Assembly (NCBI RefSeq): GCF_000819765.1
Contig: NZ_CDBT01000035.1
Coordinates: 2,072 to 63,491, forward strand
Length of the DNA stretch: 61,420 nucleotides
Reading direction: 5' to 3'
Origin: Aeromonas bivalvium
Lineage (GTDB): Bacteria > Pseudomonadota > Gammaproteobacteria > Enterobacterales > Aeromonadaceae
Shown: positions 42,455 to 51,215 of the stretch, piece by piece
Layout: each line of letters opens with the position of its first letter
How positions within the stretch are numbered: the first letter of the stretch is position 1
Made by a program: the position numbers and the translations under genes
Notes under the pieces: generated by a model
The model's input: the letters and a program-made list of their open reading frames with translations, nothing else
The model's database searches: none
Told to the model about the DNA's origin: nothing

Positions 42455-42859
42455 ATGTTACAAGTACGCGATCACATGAGCCGCCTGAGCCACTCCCTCT
42501 CTCCCCAACAGGGACTGGCCGCCGCCCTCGACAGCCTGCATGCCTCCGGCCTGAGCGGTCTGCCCGTGCTCAATGACCAGCATCAGCTGGTGGGGTTTCT
42601 CTCCGAGCAGGACTGCATCCCCAGCCTGCTGACCGGCAGCTACCACTGCGACACCCGCACCCAGGTGCAGGACATGATGAGCAAGACGCCCCTCTCCATC
42701 CGCCCCGACGAGAGCATCCTGGATCTGGCCCGCCAGATGACGGGGGCCAAGCCTCGCATCTACCCCGTGGTCGAGCATGGCAAGGTGATAGGCATCATCA
42801 GCCGCCGCCAGGTGATGCAGGTGCTCAATCAACAGCTCAAGGGTTGCCAGCAGACCTGA
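42455..42859 (+). CDS. CBS-domain pair protein
   Basis: 134 residues made of two CBS motifs: 1-60 (VRDHMSRLSHSL...GLPVLNDQHQLVGFLSEQDC) and 70-130 (VQDMMSKTPLSIRPDESIL...RIYPVVEHGKVIGIISRRQV). Probably binds adenine nucleotides; partner unknown. Start ATG 42455 preceded by GGAG 8 bases away. Next gene begins 90 bases downstream on the same strand. Confidence 0.85.
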   Translation: MLQVRDHMSRLSHSLSPQQGLAAALDSLHASGLSGLPVLNDQHQLVGFLSEQDCIPSLLTGSYHCDTRTQVQDMMSKTPLSIRPDESILDLARQMTGAKPRIYPVVEHGKVIGIISRRQVMQVLNQQLKGCQQT

Positions 42860-42949
42860 GTTCGGGACTCAAGCATCGACCAGGGATGGTCGATATGATC
42901 TCGACAACCGCGGCCAAGACGCCGCCCCCATGGCTTTTGGAGAAGCTGA

Positions 42950-43714
42950 TTGCGGATCTTGTTCCTGTTATGGCTGCTGCTGCCCTGCGCCCTCACCGCC
43001 AAGACGCTGGTGATTGGCGGTATGCTGGAGCCACCGCTCAAGTACCTCGACGCCCAGCAACGCCCGACCGGCATGGACGTCGAGCTGCTCACCGAGATCT
43101 TCACCGCCATGGGAGTGCCCATCGAGATCACCCTGACCGATTCGAGTGCTCGCCTCACCCGCAATGCCAGGACGGGGCGCTACGATCTGCTGATGAGCCA
43201 CTCCTTCCAGCCCGAACGGGAAGCCTACCTCCTCTATCCGAAGCAGTCCCACATCCGCCACAGCTGGCACTTCTTCGTGCGCAAGGCCGACAAGGCGCGC
43301 ATCCAGTATCAATCGATCGCGGATCTCAAACCCTGGCGTATCGGTCTCACCCGGGATTACGCCTACACCCCCGAACTCAGCGCCGTACTGGATGCCCCCG
43401 GTTACCAGTTTCAGGAGATCCCCCTCAACCAGCTGCAACTGCGCAAACTGGTGGCCGGGCGTATCGACCTGGTGCCCATGTCCCTGGTCACCGCCTTCGG
43501 CCAGATCCGCGAAGAGGGGCTGACCGACCAGGTTGATTACCTGCCCAAACCCCTCAAGAGCAGCCCCTACTACCATGTCTGGTGCAAGGCCAGGGCCGAT
43601 GCCGACACCCCGGCCCTGATGGCGGCCTACGATGCCGAGCTGCTGCAGATGAAGCGCGATGGTCGCCTCAAGGCCATCTACGACAAATACGGCATCCCCT
43701 ATATCGAACCCTGA
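42950..43714 (+). CDS. Periplasmic amino-acid-type solute-binding protein
   Basis: 254 residues with a signal peptide (MRILFLLWLLLPCALTAKT) and a type-2 binding-protein fold (SBP_bac_3): GMDVELLTEIFTAMGVPIEI, RYDLLMSHSFQPER, Y-LPKPLKSSPYYHVW. The start codon is TTG at 42950 with a GGAG site 7 bases before it; no ATG gives a signal peptide. No permease or ATPase gene is adjacent, so it may act as an orphan sensor or binding protein. Confidence 0.8.
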   Translation: MRILFLLWLLLPCALTAKTLVIGGMLEPPLKYLDAQQRPTGMDVELLTEIFTAMGVPIEITLTDSSARLTRNARTGRYDLLMSHSFQPEREAYLLYPKQSHIRHSWHFFVRKADKARIQYQSIADLKPWRIGLTRDYAYTPELSAVLDAPGYQFQEIPLNQLQLRKLVAGRIDLVPMSLVTAFGQIREEGLTDQVDYLPKPLKSSPYYHVWCKARADADTPALMAAYDAELLQMKRDGRLKAIYDKYGIPYIEP

Positions 43715-43801
43715 TGGCTCCCGTCAGGGTCTGCGTCTCCCAACATCGGGTATTGCCGCGAGGCCGGCGTTTCCATCTCGCCCCCTCCATTCCCTGCCCC
43801 T

Positions 43802-44263
43802 TCAGGGCTTCACGTCCCGCAGTATGGGGTTTTGCAGCGAGATCAGGGTTTCGGTGGACTGGATCTCGTCTATGGTCTGGATCTTGTGGATCAGCACGGT
43901 CTGCAACTCGTCGATGGAACGGGTCATCACCTTGATGAAGATGCTGTAATTGCCCGTGGTGTAGTAGGCCTCCACCACCTCGTCCAGCGCCTGCAACCTG
44001 GCCAGGGCCGAGGGGTAATCCTTGGCACTCTTGAGGTTGATGCCGATAAAGCAGCAGACGTCGTAGCCCAGCCGCTTGGCATTCACCTGCACCCTGGTCC
44101 CCTCTATGATCCCCGCCTGCTTCATCTTCTCCACCCGCACATGGATGGTACCCGGGCTGACCAGCAGTTGTTTTGCAAGCTCGGCGTAAGGGATGCGCGC
44201 ATTCTCCATCAAGGCGGTGAGGATGGCCTGATCGAGATTATCGATCCGATAATTTTCTGACAC
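43802..44263 (-). CDS. asnC: AsnC transcriptional regulator
   Basis: 153 residues, Lrp/AsnC family. GTG start at 44263 with GGGAG upstream, giving VSENYRIDNLDQAILTALM; helix-turn-helix YAELAKQLLVSPGTIHVRVE; C-terminal ligand domain with EAYYTTGNYSIFIKVM, near-identical to E. coli AsnC, which responds to asparagine. Divergent from asnA across a 154-base control region. Confidence 0.95.
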   Translation of the reverse strand: MSENYRIDNLDQAILTALMENARIPYAELAKQLLVSPGTIHVRVEKMKQAGIIEGTRVQVNAKRLGYDVCCFIGINLKSAKDYPSALARLQALDEVVEAYYTTGNYSIFIKVMTRSIDELQTVLIHKIQTIDEIQSTETLISLQNPILRDVKP

Positions 44264-44319
44264 TTTTTTGCACTCCCGTTGACGATATCTCATTAATGGC
44301 CGGGTTATTTTGAAGAAAA

Positions 44320-44338
44320 AAATAGCCAAAGCCTATTT
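44320..44338. promoter_or_regulatory. Candidate AsnC operator
   Basis: AAATAG-CCAAAGC-CTATTT dyad in the AT-rich asnC-asnA gap, about 80 bases before asnA. Position fits an activator site, but no consensus was checked. Confidence 0.4.
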
Positions 44339-44417
44339 CTATTATCGAATATTGAATTTGGTGCGCAGTCTGTTGAAGAATCGCCACATCCAACGGCTTT
44401 GAGACAGGTATTTCCTC

Positions 44418-45410
44418 ATGAAACAGCACTACATTCGCAGCCAGCAGCAGATCAGCTTCGTCAAAGAGATGTTCTCCCGCCAACTCGCCCAGCAACTGGG
44501 TCTGATGGAGGTGCAAGCCCCCATCCTGAGCCGGGTCGGCGATGGTACCCAGGACAACCTCTCCGGCCACGAGCATGCGGTGCAAGTGAAGGTGAAGACC
44601 CTGCCGCAGCACAGCTACGAAGTGGTGCATTCGCTCGCCAAGTGGAAGCGCCAGACCCTGGGCCGCTTCGGTTTCGGCCCGGGTGAAGGCATCTACACCC
44701 ACATGAAGGCCCTGCGTCCGGACGAAGACAGGCTGACCCCCATCCACTCCGTCTACGTCGACCAGTGGGACTGGGAGAAGGTGATGCCAAGCGAGCGCCG
44801 GGATCTGGCCTATCTGCAGGAGACGGTGCGCGGCATCTGGACTGCCATCAAGGCCACAGAGCGCGCGGTCTGCGCCGAGCACGAGCTGACCCCCTTCCTG
44901 CCGGCGGAGATCCAGTTCCTGCACAGCGAAGCGCTGCTGACCCGTTACCCGGATCTCGACGCCAAGGGGCGCGAGCGGGCCATCGCCAAGGAGCTGGGGG
45001 CCGTGTTCCTCATCGGCATCGGCGGCGCCCTCTCCCACGGCGAGCGCCACGACGTGCGCGCCCCGGACTATGACGACTGGAGCAGCGAGAGCGAACTGGG
45101 TCTGGCCGGTCTGAACGGCGACATCCTGGTGTGGAACCCGGTGCTGCAAGACAGCTTCGAGATTTCCTCCATGGGGATCCGGGTGGACGCAGAGGCCCTG
45201 CGCCGCCAGCTCGCCATCACCGGCGACGAGGATCGCCTGCAGTACGACTGGCACCAGGACCTGCTGGCCGCACGGATGCCGCAGACCATAGGCGGCGGCA
45301 TAGGCCAATCCCGTCTGGCCATGCTGCTGCTGCAAAAAGAGCACATAGGTCAGGTGCAAGTCGGTGTCTGGCCATCCGAAATGAAGGCAGCTATCCCAGG
45401 CATGCTGTAA
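44418..45410 (+). CDS. asnA: Aspartate-ammonia ligase (asparagine synthetase A)
   Basis: 330 residues; makes asparagine from aspartate, ammonia and ATP. Class-II synthetase-like fold: [20 protein letters not shown] at the start, [12 protein letters not shown], and C-terminal [17 protein letters not shown] motif 3. Ends [16 protein letters not shown]. Divergent from its regulator asnC. Its 3' end recurs three times downstream before the terminator. Confidence 0.98.
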   Translation: MKQHYIRSQQQISFVKEMFSRQLAQQLGLMEVQAPILSRVGDGTQDNLSGHEHAVQVKVKTLPQHSYEVVHSLAKWKRQTLGRFGFGPGEGIYTHMKALRPDEDRLTPIHSVYVDQWDWEKVMPSERRDLAYLQETVRGIWTAIKATERAVCAEHELTPFLPAEIQFLHSEALLTRYPDLDAKGRERAIAKELGAVFLIGIGGALSHGERHDVRAPDYDDWSSESELGLAGLNGDILVWNPVLQDSFEISSMGIRVDAEALRRQLAITGDEDRLQYDWHQDLLAARMPQTIGGGIGQSRLAMLLLQKEHIGQVQVGVWPSEMKAAIPGML

Positions 45411-45738
45411 GCAGGTCATGGGCATAGGGTCATCCCGGGTCGGCACAGAGGAGCACATAGACCAGCAGATACAGGTCGGCGTCTGGCCATCCGAGATGAA
45501 GGCCGCCATCCCGGGCATGCTGTAAGCAGGTCAGGGTCATGGGCATAGGGTCATCCCGGGTCGGCACAGAGGAGCACATAGACCAGCAGATACAGGTCGG
45601 CGTCTGGCCATCCGAGATGAAAGCTGCCGTCCCGGGCATGCTGTAAGCAGATTGATGGTATCCGGCAACCCATGCCGGATGCTGAAGGTGTGTGGCGGTG
45701 CGGACTGAAAGAGCGCAGTCCGGACAGGCTGTAAGCAG
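45411..45738 (+). repeat. Tandem array of asnA 3'-end copies
   Basis: Copy 1 (45418-45525) and copy 2 (45539-45646) are each 108 bases, begin with ATG-GGC-ATA, end with CTG-TAA-GCAG and match the last 38-39 codons of asnA, less about four residues. They differ from each other at three bases. A third, decayed copy lies at about 45657-45734 (GI-x-Q..., GVW...K-E-R-S-P-D-R-L-stop, then GCAG). Linkers are 7, 13 and about 10 bases. All lie between asnA and its terminator. Confidence 0.93.
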
Positions 45739-45828
45739 GGCGTTCATCCTGGATGACTCGCTGCGAAACCGGGGCTTGCCCCTGCGGCCCGCTCAACCCA
45801 CGCAAGGTCGCATCGAATACATTCCTCC

Positions 45829-45858
45829 CGGCAATCCTCGGATTGCCGTTTTTTTTTT
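45829..45858 (+). terminator. asnA terminator, beyond the array
   Basis: CGGCAATCC-TC-GGATTGCCG followed by ten T residues, 419 bases after the asnA stop codon. It is the first clear plus-strand terminator after asnA, so the array is probably transcribed as a long 3' region. Confidence 0.9.
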
Positions 45859-45880
45859 GCCTGCACCCGGGCAGCCCATG

Positions 45881-45901
45881 AAAAAAGGGGCCTGAGCCCC
45901 T
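45881..45901 (-). terminator. tsdA terminator
   Basis: AGGGGC-TCAG-GCCCCT followed by TTTTTT on the minus strand, 21 bases after the tsdA stop. Confidence 0.88.
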
Positions 45902-45921
45902 CTGTCATCCTGCCTCAGCCC

Positions 45922-46836
45922 TCAATACGCCTTGCTGCCCAGCAGGTGCCCATCCACCGGGGAAGGCAAGCCGTACTGGGAGTAGGAGCCATGGAACGCC
46001 TTGGTGGTCTGGCCGAGATCCCCCTTGAACCTGGGATCCTGAGGGCGCTCGTGGCTGTTGATGTAAAGGGAGACATCCCAGGCCTGCTGATCGCTCAGGC
46101 TCCCTCCCTGGGAGAGCGGCATGTTGCTCTTGATGAAGGCGGCCGCCTTGTCGATGCCGTGCATGCCCGCGCCCCAGTTGTAGCTCTCCTTGCCCCACAG
46201 GGGCGGGAAGACGTAACGATCCGCCACCTTCTTGCCCTCCCCCTCGTCGCCGTGGCAATCGGCACACCGCTCGGCATAGACACTCTGGCCCCGCTTGAAG
46301 TCGGGGGCCTGGGGAGGGGTGGCGATGGCGAAGAAGTTGCGCCCTGGCAGTTTGTCACTGATGGGGGCGCCGCTCGCCAGCCAGTAGGAGTAGGCCACCA
46401 GATCCCGGATAGCCTGGCTGTCATAGGCGGGGGGCCGGCCCTCTCTGGCATTCATCGAATAGAGGAAGCAGCCTTGCAGCCGATCCTCATAGGTGTTCAC
46501 CTTGTTGTTCTTCTTGCGATAGGCGGGATAGGCCGGATAAGCCCCCCACATGGGGCTGGCACCGGCAATGATGCCGGCGCCCAGGTGACAGTTGCTGCAC
46601 TGCAAGCCGTTCCCCGGCTGGCCCTGCCCCTTGAGCTGCTGGGTGTTGACGAACAGGCTGTAGCCACGCTTGATGGCCGCTCCCATCTCCCCCTCCGGCA
46701 CGGCAGACCAGTCGGGCACCTTGTGGTAGTTGCCATCGGGCGCCTTCTCCCCGAGCGGGACGCTGAACTGATCCTCGAACGATTCGGCATGAGCCAGACC
46801 GGCCAGCAGGCAGGCCATCAGATATGCATGCTTCAT
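45922..46836 (-). CDS. tsdA: Thiosulfate dehydrogenase / tetrathionate-active dihaem cytochrome TsdA
   Basis: 304 residues, signal peptide MKHAYLMACLLAGLAHA. Haem 1 site CSNCH 80-84, with TsdA-type LGAG, YPAYRKKNNKVNTYEDRLQG and the unusual cysteine ligand C123 in GCFLYSMN; haem 2 site CADCH 191-195. Family members interconvert thiosulfate and tetrathionate in the periplasm; the physiological direction cannot be read from sequence. ATG overlaps the tsdB stop (ATGA). Confidence 0.9.
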   Translation of the reverse strand: MKHAYLMACLLAGLAHAESFEDQFSVPLGEKAPDGNYHKVPDWSAVPEGEMGAAIKRGYSLFVNTQQLKGQGQPGNGLQCSNCHLGAGIIAGASPMWGAYPAYPAYRKKNNKVNTYEDRLQGCFLYSMNAREGRPPAYDSQAIRDLVAYSYWLASGAPISDKLPGRNFFAIATPPQAPDFKRGQSVYAERCADCHGDEGEGKKVADRYVFPPLWGKESYNWGAGMHGIDKAAAFIKSNMPLSQGGSLSDQQAWDVSLYINSHERPQDPRFKGDLGQTTKAFHGSYSQYGLPSPVDGHLLGSKAY

Positions 46837-47456
46837 TTCGCCACCCCCTGCGCCGCGAAGTAGTTGGCCACGGCGTCCATTTCCGCCTCGCTGAGGGACT
46901 TGGCGATGGCAGGCATGGAGCCCATGGCGCCAAGGGGGCGTTTGTCGGCCTTCCAGTAGATCAACTGGCGCTTGAGATAGGCGGGATCCTGACCGGCGAG
47001 ACGGGGAAACAGTGGCATGACGCCGACGCCACTCGGGCCGTGGCAAGCCACGCAGGCCGGCAGATTGCGCTCGGGTTTGCCGGCCAGGGCCAGCCGCTCC
47101 CCCGTCTCCATGTCCCCGGGCCACTTGTCGCCGCTCCAGTGCAGGCTCACCTCCTTGGCGGCGGCCTGGCTGGCGAAGTGGTTGGCGGCACGCTTTATCT
47201 GCTCGTCGCTCAACTGGTAGATGATGGGATTCATGAAGTCGCTGACCCGTTTGCCGCTGCGAAAGGCGCGCAGTTGCTCGCTCAGGTAGGTTTCGGACTG
47301 TCCCCAGAGATTGGGAATATTCGACTCCTTGGGCACGCCGTTCATCCCGTGACAGGTGGCGCAGATCTGGGGCACATCCTGGCTTGCTTGCGCCCCCTGT
47401 ACCGCCAGGGGCACCAGGCTGCTGCACAGCAGCAGGAACGAAAATCGTGTTCTCAT
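46833..47456 (-). CDS. tsdB: TsdB-like dihaem cytochrome c (c4 type)
   Basis: 207 residues; signal peptide MRTRFSFLLLCSSLVPLAVQ, haem sites CATCH 32-36 and CVACH 135-139 in two similar halves as in cytochrome c4. Encoded directly upstream of tsdA with overlap, the arrangement of tsdBA, so it is its likely electron partner. Start ATG 47456 with GGAG 9 bases upstream; a TTG two codons earlier is less likely. Confidence 0.87.
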   Translation of the reverse strand: MRTRFSFLLLCSSLVPLAVQGAQASQDVPQICATCHGMNGVPKESNIPNLWGQSETYLSEQLRAFRSGKRVSDFMNPIIYQLSDEQIKRAANHFASQAAAKEVSLHWSGDKWPGDMETGERLALAGKPERNLPACVACHGPSGVGVMPLFPRLAGQDPAYLKRQLIYWKADKRPLGAMGSMPAIAKSLSEAEMDAVANYFAAQGVAK

Positions 47457-47569
47457 CGGCAAAGGCTCCCTCTCCTGGTAATAACAATGAAATCATTAAT
47501 GGTATGAAGCGTATCACCACAATGCGATGACCCATAGTTATCGCCATGTTGGCACCCGCATGCTGCGCC

Positions 47570-47599
47570 AAAAAAAACGCCAGCCCGAGGGCTGGCGTT
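47570..47599 (-). terminator. clpB terminator
   Basis: AACGCCAGCCC-TC-GGGCTGGCGTT followed by TTTTTT on the minus strand, 20 bases beyond clpB. Confidence 0.92.
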
Positions 47600-47619
47600 G
47601 TGAACGAGGGTGAGAGCCA

Positions 47620-50193
47620 TCACTGAGTCATGGTGAGTCCGTTGCTGTCGGCACCCAGCAGCAGCCGCTTGCCGGGGATGACCCGACCGCTGAGCAGGGC
47701 CTGGGCCAGCGGGTTTTCCACCTTCTGCTGAATGGCCCGCTTGAGGGGACGCGCCCCGTAGACGGGATCGAAGCCCGCGTGGACCAGCTTGGTCAGCAGC
47801 TCCTCGCTCACCTCCACCTCGAAGCCCTGGGACTCCAGACGACCCATCAGGCTCCCCAGCTGGATGCGGGCGATGGACTTGATGTGCTCCTCGCCGAGCG
47901 GATGGAACACCACGGTCTCGTCGATCCGGTTGATGAACTCCGGGCGGAAGCTGCGGGTCAGCAGCTCCATCAGCAGGGACTTCATCTCCTCGTAGTCCTT
48001 CTCGGCGTAGTGCTCCTGGATGAGATCCGAGCCGAGGTTGGAGGTCATGATGACCACTGTGTTGCGAAAATCGACGGTGCGGCCCTGACCATCGGTCAGG
48101 CGGCCATCGTCCAGCACCTGCAGCAGTATGTTGAACACGTCCGGGTGGGCTTTTTCCACCTCGTCCAGCAGGATCACCGAGTAGGGGCGACGGCGTACCG
48201 CCTCTGTGAGATAACCCCCCTCCTCGTAACCCACGTATCCCGGAGGCGCCCCCACCAGACGGGCCACGCTGTGCTTCTCCATGAACTCGGACATGTCGAT
48301 GCGCACCATGGCGTCCTGGGTATCGAACAGGAACTCCGCCAGCGCCTTGCACAGCTCTGTCTTGCCCACCCCGGTGGGCCCCAGGAACAGGAAGGAGCCG
48401 ATGGGGCGGTTCGGATCGGACAGCCCGGCCCGGGAGCGGCGGATGGCGTTGGAGACGGCGTCCACCGCCTCTTCCTGGCCGATCACCCGGCTGTGCAGCT
48501 GATCTTCCATCCGCAGCAGCTTGTCACGCTCCCCTTCCAGCATCCGCGCCACCGGAATCCCGGTCCAGCGCGCCAAGACGTCTGCGATCTCCACGTCGGT
48601 GACCCGGTTGCGCAGCAGGCTGGTCTCCTGCATCTCCGCCTGGGTGGCGAGATCCAGCTGTTTCTCAAGCTCCGGGATGCGGCCATATTGCAGCTCGGAC
48701 ATGCGGCCCAAGTCCCCGGCCCGGCGCGCCACCTCGAGATCCTGACGGGCCTGCTCCAGCGCCGCCTTGATGTGCTGGGTCCCGGCGAGGGCGGCCTTCT
48801 CGGCCTTCCACACCTCTTCCAGCTCGTTGTATTCCCGCTCTTTTTCCGTCAGCTCCTGATTGAGCAGATCGAGCCGCTTGCGGCTGGCGTCGTCGTCCTC
48901 CTTCATCAGCGCCTGCTGCTCCAGCTTGAGCTGGATGATGCGCCGCTCGAGCCGGTCCAGGGACTCCGGCTTGGAGTCGATCTGCAGCCGGATGCTGGCC
49001 GCCGCCTCGTCGATGAGATCGATGGCCTTGTCAGGCAGCTGGCGATCCGCGATATAGCGGTGCGACAGCTGGGCCGCCGCGACGATGGCGGGGTCGGTGA
49101 TCTGCACATGGTGGTGCAGCTCGTAGCGCTCCTTCAGGCCGCGCAGTATGGCGATGGTGTCCTCCACCGAGGGCTCCTCCACCAGCACCTTCTGGAAGCG
49201 GCGCTCCAGGGCGGCGTCTTTTTCCACGTACTGGCGATACTCATCGAGGGTGGTGGCACCGACGCAGTGCAGCTCGCCACGGGCCAGGGCCGGTTTGAGC
49301 ATGTTGCCCGCGTCCATGGCCCCCTCGCCCTTGCCGGCGCCGACCATGGTGTGCAGCTCATCGACGAAGAGGATGACGCTCCCCTCCTCCTTAGCCAGAT
49401 CATTCAGCACCGCCTTGAGCCGCTCCTCGAACTCGCCGCGATATTTGGCACCGGCCACCAGGGCCCCCATGTCCAAGGAGAGCACCCGCTTGTTCTTGAG
49501 CCCCTCCGGCACCTCGCCGTTGATGATGCGCTGGGCCAGCCCCTCGACGATGGCGGTCTTGCCGACGCCGGGGGCACCGATCAGCACGGGGTTGTTCTTG
49601 GTACGACGCTGCAGCACCTGGATGGTGCGGCGGATCTCTTCATCCCGGCCGATCACGGGGTCGAGCTTGCCGAGTTCGGCCCGCTCGGTGAGGTCTATGG
49701 TGTACTTCTCCAGCGCCTGGCGATTCTCCTCGGCGTTGGCATCATCCACCTTCTTGCCGCCACGCACCTTGTCGATGGCCGCTTCGAGTTTTTCCTTGGT
49801 CAGTCCCTGGGCACGCAGCAACTCTCCCAGGTTGCCCTTCTCGTCCAGGGCCGCCAGCACGAACAGCTCGGACGAGATGAACTGATCCTTGCGCTGCTGG
49901 GCCAGCTTGTCGCAGACGTTGAGCAGGCGGCCAAGGCCGTTGGAGAGCTGCACGTCCCCTTCGACGCCGCTCACCTTGGGCAGGCGGTCCAGCTCCTCGC
50001 CCAGACGCGAGCGCAGGGCATTGATGTCGAGCCCGGTCAGGGTCAGCAACGGGCGAATGGATCCGCCGTCCTGATTGAGCAGGGCGGCCATCAGGTGGAC
50101 GGGCTCGATGAATTGGTGGTCACGACCCAGTGCGAGAGACTGGGCATCGGAAATAGCAACTTGGAATTTGCTGGTCAGGCGATCGAGGCGCAT
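47620..50193 (-). CDS. clpB: ClpB disaggregase
   Basis: 857 residues, the E. coli length. Clp-N domain ([20 protein letters not shown]), AAA1 with GAPGVGKT, coiled-coil middle domain, AAA2 with GPTGVGKT and pore loop [14 protein letters not shown]. Hexamer that resolves aggregates with DnaK. A sigma-32-type promoter lies 66-95 bases upstream. Confidence 0.98.
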   Translation of the reverse strand: MRLDRLTSKFQVAISDAQSLALGRDHQFIEPVHLMAALLNQDGGSIRPLLTLTGLDINALRSRLGEELDRLPKVSGVEGDVQLSNGLGRLLNVCDKLAQQRKDQFISSELFVLAALDEKGNLGELLRAQGLTKEKLEAAIDKVRGGKKVDDANAEENRQALEKYTIDLTERAELGKLDPVIGRDEEIRRTIQVLQRRTKNNPVLIGAPGVGKTAIVEGLAQRIINGEVPEGLKNKRVLSLDMGALVAGAKYRGEFEERLKAVLNDLAKEEGSVILFVDELHTMVGAGKGEGAMDAGNMLKPALARGELHCVGATTLDEYRQYVEKDAALERRFQKVLVEEPSVEDTIAILRGLKERYELHHHVQITDPAIVAAAQLSHRYIADRQLPDKAIDLIDEAAASIRLQIDSKPESLDRLERRIIQLKLEQQALMKEDDDASRKRLDLLNQELTEKEREYNELEEVWKAEKAALAGTQHIKAALEQARQDLEVARRAGDLGRMSELQYGRIPELEKQLDLATQAEMQETSLLRNRVTDVEIADVLARWTGIPVARMLEGERDKLLRMEDQLHSRVIGQEEAVDAVSNAIRRSRAGLSDPNRPIGSFLFLGPTGVGKTELCKALAEFLFDTQDAMVRIDMSEFMEKHSVARLVGAPPGYVGYEEGGYLTEAVRRRPYSVILLDEVEKAHPDVFNILLQVLDDGRLTDGQGRTVDFRNTVVIMTSNLGSDLIQEHYAEKDYEEMKSLLMELLTRSFRPEFINRIDETVVFHPLGEEHIKSIARIQLGSLMGRLESQGFEVEVSEELLTKLVHAGFDPVYGARPLKRAIQQKVENPLAQALLSGRVIPGKRLLLGADSNGLTMTQ

Positions 50194-50258
50194 TGCACTC
50201 CCCCCTTGAAAACGGACACCGCTTGCGCGGCAAACAACAGAACTTTCTGACTAGGAAG

Positions 50259-50288
50259 ATGAGGCCCGTGCGGGCTATTTCAAGGGGC
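50259..50288 (-). promoter_or_regulatory. Heat-shock (sigma-32) promoter of clpB
   Basis: CCCCTTGAAA then CCTCAT, with 14 bases between TTGAA and CCTCAT. This matches the CTTGAA / CCCCAT sigma-32 pattern with one mismatch in the -10 element. Confidence 0.75.
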
Positions 50289-50365
50289 AGGGCTGGTTAT
50301 TTTTTCTGCAAGGCACAGGAGCGGAAGGATCACGGCCCCTTGGCAGGCAAGGGGCCGGTGAGTGT

Positions 50366-51115
50366 TCACTCGGCCAGCCAGATGATGGAGGCCATGCGGC
50401 CGGTCTGACCGTCACGACGATAAGAGTAGAAACGTTCGGCATCGCTGAAGGTGCAGTGCTCGCCGCCATAAATGGCGGTGACACCGGCGCGGGCCAGACG
50501 CAGCCGGGCCAGCTGGTAGATATCCGCCAGCCACTTGCCCTCATTGCTGGAAGGCACGAAGGCGGCAGCCGCCTCGCCCTGCACCGCCATAAAGGCCTCG
50601 CGCACCTCGCTCCCCACTTCAAAGGCCGCAGGGCCGATGGCGGGGCCGAGCCAGGCCAGGATCTCCCCAGGCTCGCAGCCCATGGCCCGGATGCTCGCCT
50701 CCAGCACGCCACCCTCTTCATTGCCCAGCAAGCCGCGCCAGCCGGCATGAGCGGCGGCCACCACGGTACCGGACCGATCACAGAACAGCACTGGCAGGCA
50801 GTCGGCGGTCATCACTATGCAGGCCAGCCCGGCCTCGTGGGCGCAGGCGGCATCGGCATCCGGTGCACTCTCATACCGCTTGCTGACCCGATGCACGGCG
50901 ATGCCATGCACCTGATTGAGCCAGTTAAGGGGCTCGGGGATCCCCGCCGCCAGCTGCAATCTGGCCCGGTTGTCCTCTACTCTGGCGGGTTCGTCGCCCA
51001 CATGGGCCCCCAGATTGAGGCCGTCGAAGACCCCCTGGCTCACGCCACCGTCCCGGGTGGTGGAGAGGGCTCGCACCCGCGCCGGGGCGGGCCAGTCCGG
51101 TTGAATGGTCTTCAT
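50366..51115 (-). CDS. pgeF: Purine nucleoside phosphorylase / peptidoglycan-editing factor PgeF (YfiH)
   Basis: 249 residues, DUF152 laccase-like fold. Metal ligands in LNQVHG, MTADCLPVLFCD and VAAAHAGWRGLLG; C-terminal GGEHCTFSDAERFYSYRRDG. Removes misincorporated amino acids from cell-wall precursors in E. coli, and family members act on nucleosides. Sits between rluD and clpB as in E. coli; a terminator upstream means it depends on readthrough or a weak local promoter. Confidence 0.93.
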   Translation of the reverse strand: MKTIQPDWPAPARVRALSTTRDGGVSQGVFDGLNLGAHVGDEPARVEDNRARLQLAAGIPEPLNWLNQVHGIAVHRVSKRYESAPDADAACAHEAGLACIVMTADCLPVLFCDRSGTVVAAAHAGWRGLLGNEEGGVLEASIRAMGCEPGEILAWLGPAIGPAAFEVGSEVREAFMAVQGEAAAAFVPSSNEGKWLADIYQLARLRLARAGVTAIYGGEHCTFSDAERFYSYRRDGQTGRMASIIWLAE

Positions 51116-51151
51116 CTGTCACTCCTTTATGCGGCCTCTGCCTGCTGCCAT

Positions 51152-51180
51152 AAAAAGCGGGGCACCCACTGGGTGCCCCG
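51152..51180 (-). terminator. rluD terminator
   Basis: CGGGGCACCC-AGT-GGGTGCCCCG followed by CTTTTTA on the minus strand, 36 bases after rluD and 37 before pgeF. Confidence 0.85.
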
Positions 51181-51215
51181 CCGCCATGCTCACGGGATCT
51201 GTGCGACCCTGACCC

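Noticed and set aside
43715..43801. Gene between the binding protein and asnC
   Set aside because: Only 87 bases, no start signal or hairpin with a T run.
45411..45738. Insertion sequence or REP/BIME element after asnA
   Set aside because: No transposase, terminal inverted repeats or palindromic units; the repeats are explained by the asnA coding end.
47463..47571. N-terminal extension joining the tsdB region in frame with tsdA from 47571
   Set aside because: The frame crosses tsdB out of phase; signal peptide and overlap show tsdA starts at 46836.
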